From assembly GCA_040775095.1 (NCBI GenBank), contig JAXGTD010000161.1, forward strand, positions 1-8,270: a stretch of DNA of 8,270 nt, written 5' to 3'. How positions within the stretch are numbered: the stretch's first letter is position 1; each line of letters opens with the position of its first letter. The notes beneath the pieces are model-generated. The model made no database searches. It saw only the letters and a list, made by a program, of their open reading frames with translations, and was not told the DNA's origin. A program made the position numbers and the translations under genes. Origin of the DNA: JAXGTD01 sp040775095 (lineage in GTDB: Bacteria > Pseudomonadota > Gammaproteobacteria > Chromatiales > Chromatiaceae). Of this stretch, positions 1 to 8,039 are shown piece by piece.

Positions 1-2040
<2,040 letters not shown>

Positions 2041-2155
2041 CGGGCGTCCAAAAGGCCGAGGGGCCGGGGGGTTGCCGATCAACGCCCCTCGCCGCTCGGC
2101 AGCGCGCCGTCCGCTCGCCGACCCCATCCAGCAACCGAACCTGGCACCCCCGAAC
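2041..2155 (+). other. acnA-purB intergenic region with possible nested hairpin
   Basis: This 115-base GC-rich gap contains a possible nested structure. CGAGGGG at 2057-2063 can pair with CCCCTCG at 2085-2091, and inside that GTTG at 2071-2074 can pair with CAAC at 2080-2083. No run of T follows, so it is not a classical intrinsic terminator. I see no clear promoter. The last bases before purB contain no obvious Shine-Dalgarno sequence. Role unknown: it could attenuate acnA read-through, form a 5' leader for purB, or be a by-product of high GC. Confidence 0.3.
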
Positions 2156-3523
2156 ATGGAACTCTCCTCACTCACCGCCGTATCGCCGATTGACGGCCGC
2201 TACGGCTCCAAGACCGAGGCGCTGCGCCCGATCTTCAGCGAATTCGGCCTGATCCGCCATCGCGTGCTGGTCGAGGTGCGCTGGCTGCAGGCGCTGGCCG
2301 CCCAGCCGCGGATTGCGGAGGTGCCAGCGTTGTCGGCGCAGGCGCACGCGCGGCTGGAGGCCATCGCAACGGACTTTTCGGTCGATGACGCCGCGCGCGT
2401 CAAGGCCATCGAGGCCACCACCAACCACGACGTCAAGGCGGTGGAGTATTTCCTGAAGGAGCGCATCGCCGACAACGCCGAGCTCGCCGCCATCAGCGAG
2501 CTCGTGCACTTCGCCTGCACCTCCGAGGACATCAACAACCTGTCCCACGGCCTGATGCTGCGCGAGGCCCGCACCGACGTGCTGCTGCCGCAGATGGACC
2601 GCGTCATCGAGGCCATCCGCGCGCTGGCGCACCGCTATGCCGACACGCCGATGCTGTCGCGCACCCACGGTCAACCGGCCTCGCCAACCACCCTGGGCAA
2701 GGAGATGGCCAACCTGGTGCAACGCCTGCGCGGCCAGCGCGAGGCCGTTGCCGCTGTCGCACTGCTGGGCAAGATCAACGGCGCGGTGGGCAACTACAAC
2801 GCCCATCTGGTGGCCTACCCGGATGTCGACTGGCCGGCGTTCGCACGCGGTTTCGTCGAGTCGCTCGGGCTGGAGTGGAACCCCTACACCACGCAGATCG
2901 AGCCCCACGATTACATGGCCGAGCTGTTCGATGCCCTCGGCCGCTACAACACCGTGCTGCTGGACTTCTGCCGCGACGCCTGGACCTACATCTCGTTGGG
3001 CTACTTCAGGCAGCGGACCATCGAGGGTGAGGTCGGCTCATCGACCATGCCGCACAAGGTCAACCCCATCGACTTCGAGAACGCCGAGGGCAATCTGGGC
3101 ATCGCCAACGCGCTGCTCGACCACCTCTCCGGCAAGCTGCCGATCTCGCGTCTGCAACGCGACCTGACCGATTCCACCGTGCTGCGCAACCTCGGGGTTG
3201 GCGTGGCCCATACGCTGATCGCGCTGCAATCGGTGCTGCGCGGCATCGGTAAGCTCGAGGCCGATCCCGCGCGCATCGCCGCCGATCTCGACGCCAACTG
3301 GGAGGTGCTCGCCGAGCCGATCCAGACCCTGATGCGCCGCTACGGCGTGGAGCAGCCGTACGAGAAGCTCAAGTCGCTCACCCGTGGCCGACGCATCAGC
3401 GCCGACGCGCTGGCGGCCTTCGTCGACGCGCTGGAGATCCCGGACGCGGCCAAGGCGCAGCTCAAGGCGATGACCCCGGCAAGCTACATCGGCAACGCCG
3501 CCGAGCAGGCCAGGGCCATCTGA
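2156..3523 (+). CDS. purB: Adenylosuccinate lyase
   Basis: PurB catalyses two fumarate-releasing steps: SAICAR to AICAR in de novo purine synthesis, and adenylosuccinate to AMP. The product is 455 residues, against 456 in E. coli. The start at 2156 was chosen because the N-terminus MELSSLTAVSPIDGRY matches the E. coli start; the frame is open upstream to 1958, but that part runs through the end of acnA and shows no PurB similarity. The general-acid histidine in SRTHGQPA falls at residue 171 and the catalytic-loop serine of the signature GSSTMPHKVNP at residue 295, the same numbers as in E. coli. The TTNHDVKAVEYF and FACTSEDINNLSH motifs are also intact. No good ribosome binding site precedes the start. 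The gene converges on the OmpA-like gene, with a strong hairpin 17 bases after its stop. Nothing suggests inactivation. Confidence 0.98.
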   Translation: MELSSLTAVSPIDGRYGSKTEALRPIFSEFGLIRHRVLVEVRWLQALAAQPRIAEVPALSAQAHARLEAIATDFSVDDAARVKAIEATTNHDVKAVEYFLKERIADNAELAAISELVHFACTSEDINNLSHGLMLREARTDVLLPQMDRVIEAIRALAHRYADTPMLSRTHGQPASPTTLGKEMANLVQRLRGQREAVAAVALLGKINGAVGNYNAHLVAYPDVDWPAFARGFVESLGLEWNPYTTQIEPHDYMAELFDALGRYNTVLLDFCRDAWTYISLGYFRQRTIEGEVGSSTMPHKVNPIDFENAEGNLGIANALLDHLSGKLPISRLQRDLTDSTVLRNLGVGVAHTLIALQSVLRGIGKLEADPARIAADLDANWEVLAEPIQTLMRRYGVEQPYEKLKSLTRGRRISADALAAFVDALEIPDAAKAQLKAMTPASYIGNAAEQARAI

Positions 3524-3540
3524 AGATGCGGCGCGGGCAG

Positions 3541-3564
3541 GGTCAGCGCCGCGCGGCGCTGATC
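3541..3564. terminator. Strong hairpin between convergent purB and OmpA-like genes
   Basis: The 20 bases at 3543-3562 are a perfect inverted repeat, with arms TCAGCGCC and GGCGCTGA around a GCGC centre. A G-C and a G-T pair at 3541-3542/3563-3564 extend the stem to about 10 pairs. It lies 17 bases past the purB stop and 118 bases past the stop of the converging minus-strand gene. That position suggests a bidirectional terminator or a 3' end-protecting structure. Neither strand has a T-run after the stem, so the terminator call is an inference from position and stem strength. Confidence 0.45.
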
Positions 3565-3681
3565 ATACTGGGTACGGCGGGTGGATGGCCCCGATGCGGC
3601 GAGCCGGCGGAAACCATGTCCGCGAGATCAAAGGCAGCGGCTTTGCGTCCCAGACAGAACGCTTAACCGCCGTTTACAGGA

Positions 3682-4290
3682 TCATTGGATGTCGAGCTCG
3701 GCGACCGTATCGGGGGCCGTGTAGAGCTCGGAGCGGATCTCGATGCGGCGGTTCTTGGCGCGACCGTCCTCGGTGTCGTTGCTCGCCACCGGGTCCAGTT
3801 TTCCGACGCTTTCCGTGATCATCCGGGTCGAGGGGATGCCAACGCCGATCAGATAGGCCTTCGTCGCCTCCGCCCGTCGCTGCCCCAATGCCAGGTTGTA
3901 GGCCTGCGAGCCGACGCCGTCGGTGTGCCCGACGATGGTCAGCTTCTCGTCACCGGAGCTGTCTTTGACGGCCTGGGCCACATCATCGAGGGCCGCGGCC
4001 ATCTCGGGTTTGATGTTGGCCTTGTCGAAGTCGAACTCGTCGTTGACCAGATCGATGGTCAGGCTCTCGATAATCTCGGGGGCGGCGGCACAGGGCGGCA
4101 GGTCGCTGGGACCATCCTGACTCTGCCAGCACTCCCCGGCACTGTTGGTCCAGGCGGCACCCGCGGGCCCGGACCAGAAATTGTCCATGATCTCGGCGCG
4201 CAGCGCGCCCGGGGCGAGCAAGGGCAATGCGAGCGCAATGGGGGCGGCGATCCGGATGGGGCGAAGGGCAGGGGATGTGAAACAGCGCAT
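3682..4290 (-). CDS. Small secreted OmpA-domain protein, probable peptidoglycan binder
   Basis: The predicted product has 202 residues. Residues 1-32 form a Sec signal peptide: basic start, hydrophobic core IAAPIALALPLLAPGA, and a likely cut after ALRA at 32. A short linker has two cysteines (Cys54 in WTNSAGECW and Cys67 in PPC) that could form a disulfide. Residues about 75-187 form an OmpA C-terminal-like domain, with DEFDFDKANIKPEM, GHTDGVGS (121-128), YNLALGQRRAEA and GRAKNRRIEI (176-185). In the family, the conserved Asp and Arg of this domain hold the diaminopimelate of peptidoglycan. There is no beta-barrel and no lipobox, so the protein is probably soluble and periplasmic. The start at 4290 is supported by GAGG about 8 bases upstream on the minus strand. 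A 207-codon frame opposite (3685-4308) is a shadow. Physiological role unknown; envelope anchoring is inferred. Confidence 0.9.
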   Translation of the reverse strand: MRCFTSPALRPIRIAAPIALALPLLAPGALRAEIMDNFWSGPAGAAWTNSAGECWQSQDGPSDLPPCAAAPEIIESLTIDLVNDEFDFDKANIKPEMAAALDDVAQAVKDSSGDEKLTIVGHTDGVGSQAYNLALGQRRAEATKAYLIGVGIPSTRMITESVGKLDPVASNDTEDGRAKNRRIEIRSELYTAPDTVAELDIQ

Positions 4291-4421
4291 GAGGGGACCT
4301 CAGATTAGCGGGATGGCAGAGAAAGGGGACAGGTCGAGCTCGGTCGAGCGGTTCTGCAATTGGCAGGCCGCGAACCCAGGCACCGGGCGGGTAACCATAC
4401 CGGAATCGTCGGTGCGATGAT
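4291..4421. promoter_or_regulatory. Divergent intergenic region with a spaced direct repeat
   Basis: This 131-base region must contain the start signals of the minus-strand OmpA-like gene, and perhaps of the plus-strand EamA gene. GGTCGAGC occurs twice, at 4332-4339 and 4342-4349, repeating every 10 bases (about one helical turn), which could be a regulator site. TTGGCA at 4360-4365 resembles a -35 box, but I find no good -10 at the proper distance. I therefore do not assign a promoter; the region is regulatory by position. Confidence 0.35.
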
Positions 4422-5471
4422 ATGGACATGCCAATCCCTGCGCCGCCGCGGTTGTCGGCTCGCCACAAAGCAACCGCGACCGGGATCCGGCCCCGCGGCG
4501 TCAGCCTGCCGATACCCGGCAGCAACAACAGGACTTCCAGCATCGAACAGGTGATCGATCGATACCCCCTGATCATCGGCGGACTGTGCATCATCGCCGG
4601 CGAGTATTTCTTCGCCTCGATGGGCGTTGGCATCCGCTTCGTCGCCGCCGAGTTGCCAAACGAGATCATCGTGTTCTTCCGCAACCTGCTCGGGCTGCTG
4701 ATCCTCGCGCCCTGGCTGGTGCGTGGCGGCATCGGCAGCGTGGCAACATCGGTGCCCGGGCTGCATCTGCTGCGCGCCACGGCCGGGGTCGCGGCCATGT
4801 ACTGCTTCTTCTACGCCATCGCGCACATCCCGTTGGCCGAGGCCATGCTGCTCAAGCTCACGGCCCCCATCTTCATCCCCCTGGTGGCCTGGCTGTGGTT
4901 GCGCGAAGAGGTCACGGCTCGGGTCTGGCTCGCCATCGGGATCGGCTTTGCCGGGGTACTGGTGATCCTCGAGCCGGGCCTGGAGCACGGCCTCGCGGGC
5001 ATCTCCCCGGTGGCGCTGATCGGCCTGAGCGGCGGCGCCCTCGCGGCGGTGGCCAAGGTCACCGTCAGGCGGCTCTCGCGCAGCGAGCCGACCGCACGGA
5101 TCGTGTTTTACTTTGCCCTCATCGCGACCGCGGTGTCGGCCCTGCCGCTGACATGGGCCTGGCAGACGCCGTCGCTGCACGCGGCGGGCTGGCTGCTGGT
5201 CGTCGCCGGCTGCGCGACCCTCGGGCAGCTCGCGCTGACCACCGGGCTGTCGCTGGCCCCGGCCTCGCGGATGGGGCCGTTCGGTTATTTTTCCGTGGTC
5301 TTCGGTGCCGCCTACGGTTGGATGATCTGGGGGGAGCGCCTGAGCTGGGCCGTCGCCGCCGGCTCGGCCCTGATCGCCCTCGCCGGTCTGCTCGCCAGCC
5401 GCCGCCGCACTCGCCCACCCGCCGGGCCGAAGCTGCTCGCCAATAACGCCGCCGCGGCACGGCTCGACTAA
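4422..5471 (+). CDS. EamA/DMT-family inner-membrane transporter
   Basis: From ATG at 4422 the product is 349 residues. About ten hydrophobic segments are visible (roughly 49-74, 81-100, 112-133, 139-160, 167-184, 195-216, 227-247, 255-278, 285-303 and 309-327), giving two five-helix EamA repeats typical of drug/metabolite transporters. Family-like stretches are FFRNLLGLLILAPWL, LRATAGVAAMYCFFYAI and PLAEAMLLKLTAPIFIPL, and GERLSW late in the second repeat. The substrate cannot be deduced; relatives export amino acids, nucleosides or other metabolites. The start is uncertain: residues 1-43 are hydrophilic and rich in Pro and Arg, and GTG at 4551 would give a more usual 306-residue protein. ATG 4422 has a weak GGTG 7 bases upstream; GTG 4551 has AGGA only at 17 bases. 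roxA begins 40 bases after the stop on the same strand, so co-transcription is likely. Confidence 0.92.
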   Translation: MDMPIPAPPRLSARHKATATGIRPRGVSLPIPGSNNRTSSIEQVIDRYPLIIGGLCIIAGEYFFASMGVGIRFVAAELPNEIIVFFRNLLGLLILAPWLVRGGIGSVATSVPGLHLLRATAGVAAMYCFFYAIAHIPLAEAMLLKLTAPIFIPLVAWLWLREEVTARVWLAIGIGFAGVLVILEPGLEHGLAGISPVALIGLSGGALAAVAKVTVRRLSRSEPTARIVFYFALIATAVSALPLTWAWQTPSLHAAGWLLVVAGCATLGQLALTTGLSLAPASRMGPFGYFSVVFGAAYGWMIWGERLSWAVAAGSALIALAGLLASRRRTRPPAGPKLLANNAAAARLD

Positions 5472-5511
5472 GCGGCGGCCCCATCGGCCCTGCCACACAG
5501 GACACCAACCG

Positions 5512-6702
5512 ATGCATCCCTATCCCAGGCTGCAGTTCCCCGCCGGCCTCGACCTGACGAGCTTTCTCGCCGAGTACTGGCAGCGCAAACCCCTTCTGCT
5601 GCCCGGCGCCCTGGCCGGCCTGCGTAATCCGCTGCCCGCCGAGGAGCTCGCGGGACTGGCCTGCGAGCCGGATGTGGAGTCACGACTGATCCTGGAGCAC
5701 GGCGCAGACGGCCCCTGGCAGATCCGCTACGGCCCGTTCGACGAGGCGGTATTCGCCACCCTGCCCGAGACCCATTGGACCTTGCTGGTGCAGGACTGCG
5801 ACAAGCACTTGCCCCAGGTCGGCGCATTGCTGGAGCGGTTCCGGTTCCTGCCGGATTGGCGCGTCGATGACATCATGATCAGCTACGCGGCCGATCAGGG
5901 CTCGGTCGGGCCGCATCTGGACGCCTACGACGTGTTCCTGATCCAGACCGAGGGGCGGCGGCGTTGGCAGATCGACACCCGGACGACGGCCCCGCGCACG
6001 CTGCTGCCCGATCTGGATCTGCGCATCCTCGCGCGCTTCGAGCCCGATCGGGACTGGGTCCTCGAGCCCGGCGACATCCTCTATCTGCCACCCGGCGTCC
6101 CGCACTGGGGCGTCGCCGAGGGCCCCTGCATCACCTGGTCCGTTGGCCTGCGCGCCCCGGCCTGGCGCGAGCTGGCCGCCGGCTGGCTCGAGCACCTGGC
6201 GCAGGGGCTTGACGGGCGCTGGTGCGATCCCGGCCTCGCCCCGCCGCCGGCCCCCGGCGAGATCGCCCCGGAGGTGTTTCACGCCATGCACGAGCAGATC
6301 ACACGCAGGCTGTGCCACCGCGACGAGCACGCCGCCCCGGAGTTCCGCCGCTGGCTCGGCGGGTTTCTGACCGAGACCAAAGACAACCTCGCCCTGGAGC
6401 CCCCCGAGGCGCCGCTCCCCGAGGCCGCATTCGCATCCGCCTTTTCCGCGGCCGGCACCCTGGTGCGGCAGGGCTGTTCGCGGCTGGCCTTCGCCCGCGC
6501 CGAGGCCCCCGGCGACCCGGACCTGCTGTTCGCCAACGGCCTCGCCTATCCGCTCGCCTCCGGCCACGCGGCGTTCCTCGCGCTGCTGACGCAAAACCGG
6601 CGACTGGACTATTCACGCTGCCGGCGATGGCTCGAACAGCCACCGTGCCTGCATCTACTGTGCAAGCTCTACAATGAAGGGCACTATGGCTTCCCCGAGT
6701 GA
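5512..6702 (+). CDS. roxA: Ribosomal protein uL16 arginine hydroxylase (RoxA/YcfD type), JmjC-like cupin
   Basis: The product has 396 residues, against 373 in E. coli YcfD. RoxA is an Fe(II)/2-oxoglutarate oxygenase that hydroxylates an arginine of ribosomal protein uL16 near the peptidyl-transferase centre. The iron-binding facial triad is visible as His135 and Asp137 in GPHLDAYDVFLIQ and His198 in PPGVPHWG; the spacing is close to that of the E. coli triad. Basic residues in GRRRWQI (148-154) sit where the family binds 2-oxoglutarate. The N-terminal stretch EYWQRKPLLLPGA and the phrase FLPDWRVDDIMISYA are also characteristic. The C-terminal half, after about residue 215, fits the helical dimerisation and winged-helix part. 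The ATG at 5512 has AGGA 9 bases upstream. The end overlaps the next gene, suggesting translational coupling. Target identity is inferred from family; a closely related JmjC-cupin with another substrate is possible but less likely. Confidence 0.92.
   Translation: MHPYPRLQFPAGLDLTSFLAEYWQRKPLLLPGALAGLRNPLPAEELAGLACEPDVESRLILEHGADGPWQIRYGPFDEAVFATLPETHWTLLVQDCDKHLPQVGALLERFRFLPDWRVDDIMISYAADQGSVGPHLDAYDVFLIQTEGRRRWQIDTRTTAPRTLLPDLDLRILARFEPDRDWVLEPGDILYLPPGVPHWGVAEGPCITWSVGLRAPAWRELAAGWLEHLAQGLDGRWCDPGLAPPPAPGEIAPEVFHAMHEQITRRLCHRDEHAAPEFRRWLGGFLTETKDNLALEPPEAPLPEAAFASAFSAAGTLVRQGCSRLAFARAEAPGDPDLLFANGLAYPLASGHAAFLALLTQNRRLDYSRCRRWLEQPPCLHLLCKLYNEGHYGFPE
6676..6702 (+). promoter_or_regulatory. 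Ribosome binding site and start of the GNAT gene inside the roxA end
   Basis: GAAGGG at 6676-6681 precedes ATG 6686 by a short spacer and lies inside the last codons of roxA, whose TGA is at 6700-6702. Ribosomes finishing roxA are positioned to reinitiate here. This favours 6686 over the upstream ATG 6674, which would place the GAAGGG inside its own coding sequence. Confidence 0.6.
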
Positions 6703-7672
6703 CATGCGCTTCGGCGTGCGAGTCGCCCACTGGGAGAGCGAGCGCGATGTCCTGGGCTCGATCCGCCGGCAGGTGTTCATCGAGGAGCAGGGCGTGCCCG
6801 AGGCGCTCGAGTGGGATGGTCTCGACGAGGCCGCGACCCACCTGATCGCCGAGTCGAGCCCCGATCGCCAGCCCCCGGAGCGCCAGCCCATCGGCACCGC
6901 CCGCGTGCTGTCCAGCGGGCAGATTGGGCGCATGGCCGTGCTGCCATCCTGGCGCCGCCGCGGCGTCGGCCGTGCGCTGCTGATGCACGCCCTGCGTCTG
7001 GCCCGCGAGCAAGGACTGCCCACCGCGTGGATGAACGCACAGATCAGCGCCCTGCCCTTCTACACGGAGTTGGGCTTCGCCCCGGAGGGGGAACCCTTCG
7101 ACGAGGCCGGCATCCCCCACCAGCGCCTGCGCCTCGCCGATCCGAATGCCGGCAGCGCCGCCGACATCATCGGCCGCAGGCTCGGGGTCAGTTCCGGGCT
7201 GCTGCGTACCAACCAGCGCGCACTGCTTCGCGCCGCCACCGAGACCCTATCCAGCCAGGCCAGACGTGAGCTGAGCATCCTGACCTCGGACCTGGAGCCG
7301 GACCTCTACGACCAGGCCGAGGTGGTCGGCGCCGTGCGCCAGCTCGGGATTGCCAGTCGCCGACAGTTGCCGGTGCGCATCCTGCTGCTCGACGCCGAAC
7401 CGGCCGTCCGCCGCGGGCATCGTCTGATCGAGCTCTCACGCGTTCTCAGCTCCACGGTGCAGATCCGCGCCGTGGAAGAAGAGCTCCAGGCCCAATGCGA
7501 CCGCTTCCTGCTGGCCGACGACCACGGATACTGCCTGCGCCACCGCGCCGATCCGGACACCGCCCTGATCGACTTCAACGCCGCCGCCGAGGTGCGACGC
7601 CTCCGGCGCCAGTTCGAGCAACTCTGGCAGCGCAGCACCGAACACCCCGGGCTGCGCCGGCTGCATCTCTGA
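6686..7672 (+). CDS. GNAT N-acetyltransferase fused to a C-terminal PLD-like-looking domain
   Basis: The product has 328 residues. Residues 8-150 are a GNAT acetyltransferase, with RQVFIEEQGVPEALEWDGLDE near 28-48, the acetyl-CoA motif RMAVLPSWRRRGVGRALL (82-99) and NAQISALPFYTELGF (117-131). After a linker, residues about 160-328 form a second domain: RRELSILTSDLEPDLYD, VRILLLDA, GHRLIELSR, a strand-turn FLLADDHGYCLR, and the end FEQLWQRSTEHPGLRRLHL. This resembles a small conserved gammaproteobacterial protein (DUF7931, from memory) that in pseudomonads is a separate gene. Its layout recalls the phospholipase D fold, but no HxK motif is present, so catalysis there is doubtful. The start at 6686 is preferred because GAAGG lies about 5 bases upstream; 6674 and 6704 are in-frame alternatives. 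It overlaps roxA by 17 bases. The acetyl acceptor is unknown. Confidence 0.87.
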   Translation: MASPSDMRFGVRVAHWESERDVLGSIRRQVFIEEQGVPEALEWDGLDEAATHLIAESSPDRQPPERQPIGTARVLSSGQIGRMAVLPSWRRRGVGRALLMHALRLAREQGLPTAWMNAQISALPFYTELGFAPEGEPFDEAGIPHQRLRLADPNAGSAADIIGRRLGVSSGLLRTNQRALLRAATETLSSQARRELSILTSDLEPDLYDQAEVVGAVRQLGIASRRQLPVRILLLDAEPAVRRGHRLIELSRVLSSTVQIRAVEEELQAQCDRFLLADDHGYCLRHRADPDTALIDFNAAAEVRRLRRQFEQLWQRSTEHPGLRRLHL

Positions 7673-7859
7673 GCGGAGCCCGGGCAAACCACCCGTTCAT
7701 CGCGGCCGGATGCTTTACCCGCAGATCCGCGCGATCCATTGACAGGCGCGATCGGCCGCGGTTGCCGAGCCGCGCCGCAACGGCAAGGACCGTCCAGAGC
7801 CCGACGGCAAGTCACGGGACACTGGGAACATCCGGCCACAGCCCGGGACCTGGCTCATC

Positions 7860-7887
7860 TGGCTCCCACGCTCCAGCGTGGGAGCCA
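7860..7887. repeat. Palindromic repeat, 13-base arms
   Basis: TGGCTCCCACGCT is followed by CC and then by its exact reverse complement AGCGTGGGAGCCA, so the 28 bases could form a very stable hairpin. The core CCCACGCTCCAGCGTGGG resembles REP-like intergenic palindromes common in high-GC gammaproteobacteria (recalled, not searched). It could act as a repeated extragenic element or a transcript end structure. Confidence 0.85.
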
Positions 7888-7891
7888 ATCC

Positions 7892-7930
7892 CGACGCTCC
7901 AGCGTCGAGTCCGGTACCCGTGACGCTGGA
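7892..7930. repeat. Second palindromic repeat with an alternative longer fold
   Basis: CGACGCT, CC, AGCGTCG at 7892-7907 is a shorter palindrome sharing the CGCTCCAGCG core with its neighbour 5 bases to the left. TCCAGCGTC at 7898-7906 can instead pair with GACGCTGGA at 7922-7930 across a 15-base loop, a 9-base stem. The two folds exclude each other. Most likely this is a diverged copy plus a half copy of the same repeat family. Confidence 0.7.
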
Positions 7931-7943
7931 ATATCGCCCGGCA

Positions 7944-7984
7944 CTCCCACGCGGGAGAGCTTGGGCAAGTATTCCCACCGGGGA
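7944..7984. repeat. Two degenerate palindromic repeat copies
   Basis: CTCCC-ACGC-GGGAG at 7944-7957 and TCCC-ACCG-GGGA at 7973-7984 are short imperfect relatives of the repeat at 7860, each with a CCCAC left arm and a G-rich right arm. They lack the full CTCCAG centre, which suggests decay or truncation. All copies lie within 125 bases, forming a cluster. Confidence 0.5.
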
Positions 7985-8007
7985 GGCAATGGCGCGTCAT
8001 GCCACCG

Positions 8008-8039
8008 TCGCCTACTGAGGCGAATCAATTCAATCGCCT
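8008..8039. terminator. Short hairpin(s) at the end of the minus-strand gene
   Basis: TCGCCT at 8008-8013 and AGGCGA at 8018-8023 form a perfect 6-base stem with a 4-base loop, about 7 bases past the minus-strand stop at 8030-8032. A second TCGCCT at 8034-8039 could pair with the same AGGCGA, across a 10-base loop that contains part of the stop codon. No T-run follows on the minus strand, so termination is only suggested by position. Confidence 0.3.

Larger units (their letters stand above)
7673..8029. other. Non-coding stretch with palindromic repeats
   Basis: I find no supported gene in these 357 bases. Open frames cross it on both strands, but their translations show no family motif and partly come from repeat DNA. 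Left part: GCGCGATC occurs twice (7729-7736 and 7746-7753), and TTGCCG at 7762-7767 can pair with CGGCAA at 7781-7786. Middle: the palindromic repeats listed separately (7860-7984). Right end: a short hairpin next to the stop of the minus-strand gene. No T-rich intrinsic terminator for the GNAT gene is visible. Confidence 0.6.

Noticed and set aside
2168..2908. Minus-strand 246-codon open frame opposite purB
   Set aside because: Shadow of a highly conserved gene; the translation has no family features.
4302..4307. AGATTA (TAATCT on the minus strand) as a -10 box for the OmpA-like gene
   Set aside because: It would sit against the ribosome binding site, leaving almost no leader, and has no matching -35.
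3685..4308. Plus-strand 207-codon open frame opposite the OmpA-like gene
   Set aside because: The minus strand has a signal peptide and clear OmpA-domain motifs; the plus-strand translation shows no family motif and arises from high GC.
4305..5498. Minus-strand 397-codon open frame opposite the EamA gene
   Set aside because: The translation is low-complexity and rich in Arg, Gly, Gln and Asp, typical of an antisense shadow; the plus strand has ten membrane segments and family motifs.
5680..6594. Minus-strand 304-codon open frame opposite roxA
   Set aside because: No recognisable motif, and the plus strand carries the complete iron-binding triad of RoxA.
7715..7978. Minus-strand 87-codon frame with translation LAPTLERGSQ
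   Set aside because: The phrase comes from translating the palindromic repeats; it is repeat DNA, not a gene.
7860..7984. CRISPR array
   Set aside because: Copies are palindromic, of unequal length and degenerate, with no uniform spacers and no cas genes nearby.
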